Positions 1 through 5,125 of a stretch of 6,091 nucleotides of DNA are shown here, in pieces; position 1 is the stretch's first letter; every line of letters starts with the position of its first letter. The DNA comes from an uncultured bacterium (GTDB lineage: Bacteria; Verrucomicrobiota; Kiritimatiellia; UBA8416; CALETX01). Location of the stretch: contig CALETX010000252.1 in the NCBI GenBank assembly GCA_937920455.1, positions 1 to 6,091 of the forward strand, written 5' to 3'. A model generated the notes under the pieces. It worked only from the letters and a program-made list of their open reading frames with translations. It did not search any database and was not told where the DNA came from. A program made the translations under genes and the position numbers.

Positions 1-41
1 AACGCTTCCTCGCGTCTGATACGTGAAATCCGCCGATTCAT
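1..41 (-). CDS. Possible start of a gene running off the window edge
   Basis: An ATG at 41 on the minus strand, 11 bases after the aat stop codon, opens a frame of 13 codons (MNRRISRIRREEA) that reaches the window edge without a stop. Orientation and close spacing would fit a third gene of the clpS-aat operon. No convincing Shine-Dalgarno sequence precedes the ATG, the fragment is too short to recognise, and an open stretch of this length easily arises by chance. I assign no function. Confidence 0.22.
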   Translation of the reverse strand, partial: MNRRISRIRREEA

Positions 42-52
42 TTTCGATTTGC

Positions 53-772
53 TCAAGCACAAGCTCCCGTTGCGTTCTTCCATGAACAAGGCGTCAGAAG
101 AGCACACTCCAATTCGGCTAGGAAATGTTCCCTGGATATAAGCTCGGCTCCGAACTGCGCCAAATGCCTGCTCGGCACCTGGCAGTCCACCATTTTAAAA
201 CCCCAATCACGCAGTCGCTCAACAAGCATCACAAGACCGTATTTGGATGCATCGGGCACAAGCGAAAACATTGATTCACCTGAAAAGCAAGCCCCTATCA
301 CAACGCCGTAAAGACCGCCGACAAGCTTGCCAGCCTGCCATACCTCTACTGAATGAGCGTGCTCAAGCTTGTGGAGTCGCTCGTAGGCATCCACCATTTC
401 CAGAGTTATCCACGTTCCGATACCTTTGGGACCATGCAACCGTACCGATCTACATGCTCGAATCACTGCTGCAAAATCTCTGTCAAACGTGATATCGAAC
501 CTCGTCTTTTTCATAGCTCGACGCAGTCCGTGAGGGATGTGCAGTCGCTCAGGACGCAACACCATCCTGGGGTCAGGCGACCACCACATGATGGGCTCTC
601 CCTCCGAATACCAGGGAAACACACCTCGCCTGTAGGCTTTTAACAGCCTGGCAGAACTCAAGTCACCGCCAACAGCCACGAGGCCACAACTGCCCGAGGC
701 ACGGGGATCGGGAAAATCGTCTGAGATACCCAATACTACAGAATACTGTAATGTGGCGTTTGAGGCATTCAT
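53..772 (-). CDS. aat: Leucyl/phenylalanyl-tRNA--protein transferase (Aat)
   Basis: Aat is a cytoplasmic enzyme that moves Leu or Phe from charged tRNA onto proteins with an N-terminal Arg or Lys. This creates the destabilising N-terminus that ClpS recognises. From the ATG at 772 the protein is 239 residues, close to the 234 of E. coli Aat. Visible hallmarks are GVFPWYSEGEPIMWWSPDPR at about 50-69, GTWIT with its conserved Trp at 121, HAHSVEVW at 138-145, GESMFS at 165-170 (Glu166) and DCQV at 197-200. An alternative GTG start at 790 adds six residues. It overlaps the clpS stop as GTGA and has AAGGG ten bases upstream, whereas the ATG at 772 has no well-placed Shine-Dalgarno sequence, so the GTG may be the true start. 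The frame stays open upstream through clpS, but that part is a shadow. The function is secure; only the start is uncertain. Confidence 0.97.
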   Translation of the reverse strand: MNASNATLQYSVVLGISDDFPDPRASGSCGLVAVGGDLSSARLLKAYRRGVFPWYSEGEPIMWWSPDPRMVLRPERLHIPHGLRRAMKKTRFDITFDRDFAAVIRACRSVRLHGPKGIGTWITLEMVDAYERLHKLEHAHSVEVWQAGKLVGGLYGVVIGACFSGESMFSLVPDASKYGLVMLVERLRDWGFKMVDCQVPSRHLAQFGAELISREHFLAELECALLTPCSWKNATGACA

Positions 773-786
773 GCCATCGAGAGTTG

Positions 787-1062
787 TCACACCCTTTCGA
801 CCCTTGCTGTAAGTCCCATTGCCAGAAGCTTGGAGGCATGCCGACGCGCGTCGAATTCCGGCTCCACTTCTGCCACTGCCCGGCCGTTGCAGTGCGCCTC
901 CCACATGATCTTGACCGCCAGGGGTCTCGAATGGCCGAATGTCAGTATCAGGGCGCGAACGACGTATTCCATGGTGTTCACATCGTCGTTGAACAGAATC
1001 ACCTGCCACAACGGTTCCAACTGCACGCGAAGATTGCCATAAATAGCTGGTTCTTCTGTCAT
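787..1062 (-). CDS. clpS: ATP-dependent Clp protease adaptor ClpS
   Basis: ClpS is the bacterial N-recognin. It binds proteins with N-terminal Leu, Phe, Tyr or Trp and hands them to a ClpA-type unfoldase for degradation by ClpP. The 91-residue protein has the core motif VILFNDDVNTMEYVV at 21-35 and MWEAHCNGRAV at 53-63. By comparison with E. coli ClpS, the pocket residues Asn34, Asp35, Met40, Met62 and His66 correspond to Asn25, Asp26, Met31, Met53 and His57, with identical spacing. The N-terminal extension before the core is shorter than in E. coli (106 residues). An in-frame TAG lies nine codons upstream of the ATG and no other usual start codon intervenes, so the start is well fixed. No Shine-Dalgarno sequence sits at normal distance. 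aat follows with a possible four-base overlap; no clpA is visible in the window. Confidence 0.97.
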   Translation of the reverse strand: MTEEPAIYGNLRVQLEPLWQVILFNDDVNTMEYVVRALILTFGHSRPLAVKIMWEAHCNGRAVAEVEPEFDARRHASKLLAMGLTARVERV

Positions 1063-1071
1063 GGACTGATC

Positions 1072-1101
1072 ATTATATGTGTCCTAAGTAATATGTACCA
1101 A
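1072..1101 (-). promoter_or_regulatory. Sigma70-like promoter of clpS-aat
   Basis: On the minus strand TTGGTA (1101-1096, four of six matches to TTGACA) is followed after 18 bases by a perfect TATAAT (1077-1072). Transcription should start near 1065, only two to four bases before the clpS ATG at 1062. The mRNA would then be leaderless or nearly so, which agrees with the missing Shine-Dalgarno sequence. The assignment rests on sequence match and position alone. Confidence 0.6.
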
Positions 1102-1138
1102 TCCGGCTATATTCAGATAATTAACCTTACTATCACTG

Positions 1139-1165
1139 GTTGGCAATAGTCCAACGGTGCGTTGG
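1139..1165. repeat. Three alternating GTTGG/CCAAC half-sites
   Basis: GTTGG (1139-1143), CCAAC (1151-1155) and GTTGG (1161-1165) are spaced 10 to 12 bases start to start, about one helical turn. The middle copy can pair with either flanking copy, giving two mutually exclusive 5-bp hairpins. The element lies about 40 bases upstream of the clpS -35 box in the divergent intergenic region. It could be an operator or chance; the units are short. Confidence 0.35.
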
Positions 1166-1261
1166 GGATGTCAAACTATCCCATACCGCCATCGCCACCC
1201 GGCCCTTGAGACATGCGATCTCTGCGAAGGGCGCCCATTTCGTACCGACACTGCTGCTGAC

Positions 1262-1284
1262 ATTCTCCGTCGGACAAGGAGAAT
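1262..1284. promoter_or_regulatory. 7-bp dyad ATTCTCC-N9-GGAGAAT
   Basis: A perfect 7-base inverted repeat with a 9-base spacer (arms 1262-1268 and 1278-1284) lies upstream of the predicted carboxypeptidase promoter. No T-tract follows, so it does not look like an intrinsic terminator. A protein-binding dyad for one of the divergent genes is possible. Apart from this dyad and the half-sites at 1139-1165, I see nothing else convincing in 1102-1356. Confidence 0.35.
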
Positions 1285-1356
1285 TTCATCGGCAGACTCG
1301 GAGCGTTTACCTCTTGAATGAGGACATCCCTCCTGCTATCCAGTGGCGCGTTCTTT

Positions 1357-1384
1357 TTGAGACAGAGGAAGGATTCCCTATATG
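1357..1384 (+). promoter_or_regulatory. Candidate promoter of the carboxypeptidase gene
   Basis: TTGAGA (1357-1362, five of six matches to the -35 consensus) is followed after 16 bases by TATATG (1379-1384, four of six matches to the -10). Transcription would start around 1391, giving a leader of about 30 bases that contains AGGAG at 1403-1407. Position and spacing fit; the match is moderate. Confidence 0.45.
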
Positions 1385-1419
1385 CAGTCATTTTCACACA
1401 TTAGGAGCACGAGAACTCG

Positions 1420-2478
1420 ATGAACGCCATCCTTACCCCGTTGCCACTTTTCGCCGCTTTGGCAGCATGCGCTTTAGCGGGCGGAGCGCATGCTGCCGGG
1501 CTCACCGTTGTTGCCCGTGATCCATATGCTTCAGCCATTGTGGTTGACGCGGACAATGGTAAGGTGTTGTTCGAAGACCGCGCCGATCTACCGGTTTATC
1601 CAGCCAGCATTGTAAAGCTCATGCCGATGCTGATCCTCATCGAGAGAATTGAGCATGGCCTTCTGGATCCGGACGAGAAGGTCAAAGTGTCCGCAGATGT
1701 TACGAGAATCGGCGGAACCCAGGTCTGGCTCAAAGAAGGAGAATCCTTTACCATTGAAGAACTCATGTATGCCATGATGATCCGCTCGGCGAACGACGCC
1801 GCTGCTGCCATAGCGGAACACGTTGCCGGAAGCCGCGATAATTTTGTGGAGATGATGAACGAACGAGCAAGACAGCTCGGCATGACATCCACGCGCTATG
1901 CATCGGTGCATGGCCTGCCGCCCTCAACCGGACAGAAAGCCGATATCACCACCGCGCGAGACCAGGCGATCCTTGCTATGGAACTGGCCAAGCACAAGGA
2001 GGTTTTTCGATATACATCCACGCGAAAACGCGACTTCAGGCCAGATGCGCCCATAGGCAAAGGCCGCGTCGAAATGATAAACCACAACCCCCTCCTCGGT
2101 CTTGTTGAAGGATGCGATGGATTCAAGACCGGATTCTTCAGCGCAGCCGGTTTCTCCATCGTGGCAACAGCGGAGCGCAACGGCAGGCGGGTGATAGCAG
2201 TGATCATGGGAAGCAAAACAAAAGAAGCCAGAAACGCCAAAGCCAGGGAACTACTGGCGAAAGGTTTCCTGGAAATGCCGCCTTTACAGACCCATACACA
2301 AACCACCGCAGTGACATCGAATGCTCCGCCAGCCACTGAAATACCAGACCGGAAGCCTGTTTCGCCATTCTGGAACTGGAAACGTATCACTCTCGGCCTC
2401 GTTTCGGTGGTGGGGATACTGTGGTGTCTGGGCGCGCTGCTTCATCGCCGCAGCAGACCGAGAGGTCTGGACTACTGA
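1420..2478 (+). CDS. D-alanyl-D-alanine carboxypeptidase, peptidase S11 family, membrane-anchored
   Basis: This penicillin-binding protein removes the terminal D-Ala from peptidoglycan pentapeptides in the periplasm and so limits cross-linking. The 352-residue product has a signal peptide (hydrophobic to about residue 22, likely cleavage AHA|A after 25). All active-site motifs are present: S63-I-V-K66 with the nucleophilic Ser and Lys, S123-A-N125, and K236-T-G238 within CDGFKTGF. Other family segments include QVWLKEGESFTIEELMYAM near 101-119 and a C-terminal block of the catalytic domain ending near 285. A Pro/Thr-rich linker (about 288-318) leads to a membrane helix at about 323-341 and a basic tail, HRRSRPRGLDY. 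E. coli PBP5 instead attaches through an amphipathic C-terminal helix. AGGAG at 1403-1407 lies 12 bases before the ATG, slightly far. The DacA/DacF type is clear, the exact paralogue is not. Confidence 0.95.
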   Translation: MNAILTPLPLFAALAACALAGGAHAAGLTVVARDPYASAIVVDADNGKVLFEDRADLPVYPASIVKLMPMLILIERIEHGLLDPDEKVKVSADVTRIGGTQVWLKEGESFTIEELMYAMMIRSANDAAAAIAEHVAGSRDNFVEMMNERARQLGMTSTRYASVHGLPPSTGQKADITTARDQAILAMELAKHKEVFRYTSTRKRDFRPDAPIGKGRVEMINHNPLLGLVEGCDGFKTGFFSAAGFSIVATAERNGRRVIAVIMGSKTKEARNAKARELLAKGFLEMPPLQTHTQTTAVTSNAPPATEIPDRKPVSPFWNWKRITLGLVSVVGILWCLGALLHRRSRPRGLDY

Positions 2479-2485
2479 GCCTCAG
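2475..2485. repeat. Palindrome holding both convergent stop codons
   Basis: CTGAG-C-CTCAG is a perfect 11-base palindrome. The carboxypeptidase stop TGA (2476-2478, plus) and the methyltransferase stop TGA (2484-2482, minus) are its symmetric halves, leaving three bases between the genes. There is no room for a separate bidirectional terminator, so each transcript probably runs into the other gene. Confidence 0.6.
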
Positions 2486-3321
2486 CCAGGCTTGCGTCCA
2501 ATCCACACAAGATTGTCCCCTCTGCCACGCAAGAGAGACACAAGAAGGCGGCGCGGATTCGCGCGCCGCAACCCAAAACGATCCGCAGCTTGCGAGGCCA
2601 CCAATAACAGAATCTTTAGAATCTTCCGGATTGAGATATCCGTGAGTGAAGCACGAGCTTCGTTTTTGAAACTCCAAAGAGGCAGCAAATCGCAGAATAC
2701 CGTATCGAACCCATTTGCCTCCATCAAATGGCGGAGTTCATGCTTGTCAAACGACCGTACATGCTGGTGCCTGTGGAACACACAACCACATTCAGGGCAC
2801 ATTACAGTATTTCGGGCAAGGTCCTCGTTCCCCGGGACCGATACAAACACGATGCCGGATGGCTTCAAGACGCGGCGCATATCAGCAATTGTATCAGGAA
2901 GAAAAGCAGGCAAAATGTGTTCCAAAGTCTCAAGGCAAAAAATCACGTCGAATAGCGAGTCGCAGAAAGGCATGCGGCCCCCACTGGGACCGAAAGCTCC
3001 TTTCCACCCCGTCACGCCGGCGAATCGTTCATTGAGAATCCTAACGGCCTCAGGCGACCAGTCATACGCAGCACATGACACATTTTTCTGTTTGAGCAGC
3101 ATTTCCACCAGATAGCCGGGACCCGAACCCAAATCCAGTATGGAGCCATCACACGGCGCATACGTTGAACATAAATTCAACACAACCTGCCCCGCATCTC
3201 TGCTGAAATACTGTCCGGCATATTCGGCCATAGATGCCAACCCATCCCAGAATCTCCGGATCACATCCTCTGTCCACTCAAGCCGATGGGGAACAAAACC
3301 CTGCTCTTTGGTGGGCTGCAT
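2482..3321 (-). CDS. Class I SAM-dependent methyltransferase with a Cys/His-rich insert
   Basis: A cytoplasmic S-adenosylmethionine methyltransferase of unknown substrate. Numbered from the GTG at 3324 (280 residues), SAM-binding motif I is ILDLGSGPGYLVEML at 62-76, the acidic end of strand 2 is YDWS at 87-90 (Asp88), the following core motif is FDVIFCLETLEHI at 125-137, and LKPSGIVFVSVPG at 153-165 is the strand after motif III. Then comes CPECGCVFHRHQHVRSF at 176-192, where Cys176, Cys179 and His184/186/188 could bind a metal. Such inserts occur in methyltransferases of cell-surface glycan and small-molecule pathways, but nothing nearby identifies the substrate. Start: GTG (3324) and ATG (3321) are adjacent; GGGAG at 3339-3335 is 10 bases before the GTG and 13 before the ATG. 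It converges with the carboxypeptidase, and its start touches a 22-codon upstream ORF. Confidence 0.9.
   Translation of the reverse strand: MQPTKEQGFVPHRLEWTEDVIRRFWDGLASMAEYAGQYFSRDAGQVVLNLCSTYAPCDGSILDLGSGPGYLVEMLLKQKNVSCAAYDWSPEAVRILNERFAGVTGWKGAFGPSGGRMPFCDSLFDVIFCLETLEHILPAFLPDTIADMRRVLKPSGIVFVSVPGNEDLARNTVMCPECGCVFHRHQHVRSFDKHELRHLMEANGFDTVFCDLLPLWSFKNEARASLTDISIRKILKILLLVASQAADRFGLRRANPRRLLVSLLRGRGDNLVWIGRKPG
2548..2569. other. GC-rich perfect hairpin inside the methyltransferase 3' end
   Basis: GCGGCGCG (2548-2555) and CGCGCCGC (2562-2569) form a perfect 8-bp stem with a 6-base loop. It lies within methyltransferase codons for Arg-rich residues (GLRRANPRR, about 251-259) and 70 bases past the carboxypeptidase stop on the plus strand. 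It could stabilise or pause the carboxypeptidase transcript. There is no T-tract on either strand, so an intrinsic terminator is not supported, and it may only reflect arginine codons. Confidence 0.4.
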
Positions 3322-3324
3322 CAC

Positions 3325-3393
3325 TTATTCAAATCTCCCGACTTTCTCTGGCCACAATGGCTCAAAATCCTTGCTCCGGAAACAGCATTCCAT
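3325..3393 (-). CDS. 22-codon ORF abutting the methyltransferase start
   Basis: An ATG at 3393 opens 22 codons ending in TAA at 3327-3325; the next codon in the same frame is the methyltransferase GTG. The peptide begins MECCFRSKDFEPLW and ends KVGRFE, which looks protein-like. It could be a leader peptide coupled to the methyltransferase, or an N-terminal piece of the methyltransferase cut off by a TAA, or chance. No Shine-Dalgarno sequence is well placed for its ATG. The GGGAG that would serve the methyltransferase lies inside this ORF. Confidence 0.3.
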   Translation of the reverse strand: MECCFRSKDFEPLWPEKVGRFE

Positions 3394-3674
3394 CCTGCTG
3401 AGTCAGTCTTCCTGTACAAGTTCCCAATTCACGTCAGCAAATCTTGTGGTGCATCTGCCATCCAAACTAAGACCAACGACGCACGAATTACATACGAAAG
3501 AAATGGAGACATCACCAGATGAAACGACGTTGAGTCTATCTTACATGCCGTAACATGTTTCCGCGTAGAGAATTGCACGGTGTCTTCAATACACTACGAG
3601 ACAGGTGAGTTTTATTACTGCCCCAACCTAGCTTTTGCATTTATCATCTGCGTGAGTCTACCAACCGAGCGTTC
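3394..3674. other. Intergenic stretch with no recognised gene
   Basis: Between the kinase remnant and the 22-codon ORF I see no RNA gene, strong promoter or clear terminator. On the minus strand, 3540-3406 is an open stretch of 45 codons without an ATG, in the same frame as the methyltransferase and ending at TGA (3405-3403). It contains the segments SFVCNSCVVGLSLDGRC and FADVNWELVQED. It might be decayed coding sequence, but an open run this long is not rare. No hairpin followed by a T-tract is visible after the kinase stop. Confidence 0.4.
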
Positions 3675-5125
3675 CTAACATTCGAGTCCCCTGATTCTAT
3701 GATAGAATTCCCTGTAGCGCTTCATTCTGGCTGCATAGAATGCCGTGCTGGAGGGATCGGGCATCAGAACATCAACCGTCTGCCGTCGTAAAAGCGATAC
3801 GGTCGGAACGCCCAGTTCCGCGTCCTGGGCCAGTCGTGCGGCGCCAAGACATCCTGCCTCATCCATCTCGATCCGTTCGATCGGCTTGGCCAGCACATCG
3901 GCTTTCAACTGCACGAGTCGGCGATCTCTAACTCCGCCTTCCGTGGCGATCAGGCGGTGAATCCGCACACCTGCCTCATCCAAAAGTTCAAGGTTCAATC
4001 GCATCTCGAGCGCAACCCCTTTCAGAAGTCCCTTGAGCAGTTCCCCGCGCGAAGTGGTCAATCGCCACCCGTATACGGCGCCGGCCGTGTTTTGATCGAA
4101 ATACGGTGTTCCGGATGGCGTGAAATAGGGAAGTGACAACAACGACGTCGGGCCATCAGGCATTCCGCAGATCAATTCGGCATAGCTGGAACCGCGCCCG
4201 AACTCTTGACGAAAATACACCAGCAAATTGCTACCGGTCAAGCTGTAGGCGAGGGATGCGCGCAATCCAGGCAGGCTGTAATCATAGGAACAGAAATTAT
4301 GACGACACAGAGATTCGTCCAGGATCAGCGAATCCAGCGCCGCGCATATGCATTCCACTCTGCCTGTCGCATACATGGCGGTACCCGGTTCCGTGACAGC
4401 AGCTCCTAGCGCCGCGATGGTTTTGGTCATGACCACCCGCCACCACCAGCACGCCGGTCGGAAGCCCCCAGGCGGCGGCCCGTCCATCCAGTTCACCCAC
4501 CACCGTCCCGCTTGGTACTGGGCGAGCCAGGTGGTTTGCGTGAGTTCAAGCGCCGCGAGAATCTCAGGGATCCACTCATGTCGGGTGACATATCAAACAG
4601 CATCGTGCGGCCAGCCTATCGCTGGCCGAATGCCCATATGATGATGCACAAGGTCATCGAAACAGTAGAAACCACTGGCCTCATGCCACACACGCGGGTC
4701 ATGCTCACGCAGCCAGAGCAGCTTGAACAGTGAGAAGAGAGTTGATGGCGTATGTCCTGTAATCCTGTAGAGGCGATCCCTTCCGAACGCACCGACAAAG
4801 GACATCATGCACGCCAGCGACCGCGTATCCCATGAGACCATCGCATGGCCGAGATGCCGACCATCGCTCCAGACAGGCGTAAACGCCTCGCCCTGGCTCG
4901 AAATCGCAAGAGCCCTCACAGGGGGTCAGAACCAGCCTGTCCAGCGGCAGGGGCCACAACACGTTTGTACGCAGCGATCACCTCTTGCGAATTAAGTTCA
5001 GCCCAGCCAGGCTGCGGCGTTAGCACTGAATAGGATTCATGCGCGCTGCCAAGCGAATGTCCTTACTCATCGAAAACAACCGCCTTGCAACCGCTCGTTC
5101 CGATATCCAGTCCCAGATAGCTCAT
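3675..5125 (-). pseudogene. FGGY-family carbohydrate kinase, disrupted by a stop and several frameshifts
   Basis: FGGY kinases phosphorylate a sugar or ketose with ATP in the cytoplasm; this one resembles xylulokinase-type members but its substrate is unknown. The start ATG at 5125 overlaps the isomerase stop as ATGA. The span equals about 484 codons, normal for the family. Joined fragments read: MSYLGLDIGTSGCKAVVFDE (N-terminal ATPase motif), GHSLGSAHESYSVLTPQPGW, VRALAISSQGEAFTPV, then KLLWLREHDPRVW, TMLFD, RHEWIPEILAALEL, VVGELDG, AGGHDQ, TIAALGAAVTEPGTA, and a long C-terminal piece to GLEC. Lesions: TAA at codon 21 (5065-5063); frame changes near the C-run at 4925-4921, twice within about 4610-4588, near 4507-4504, and at the four-base A-run (minus strand) at 4424-4421. 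The usual ATGGG of the C-terminal nucleotide site reads ATEGG. No intact kinase can be made without recoding or correction of the sequence. Confidence 0.92.

Noticed and set aside
773..1009. N-terminal extension of Aat by about 79 residues across clpS.
   Set aside because: The extension is the clpS gene read in another frame, has no resemblance to Aat, and normal family length is reached from 772 or 790.
2321..3115. Plus-strand open frame of 264 codons crossing the carboxypeptidase end and the methyltransferase.
   Set aside because: It lies antisense to a convincing methyltransferase and overlaps the carboxypeptidase C-terminus; its translation shows no family motifs.
3531..3660. Direct repeat TGAGTCTA (3531-3538 and 3653-3660).
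   Set aside because: Eight bases occurring twice in a short region is weak, and no duplicated flanks or mobile-element features accompany it.
3675..5125. Programmed frameshifting or split-subunit kinase.
   Set aside because: There are about five frame changes in both directions plus a stop at codon 21, with no recognisable slippery heptamer and downstream structure; ordinary decay or sequence error explains it better.
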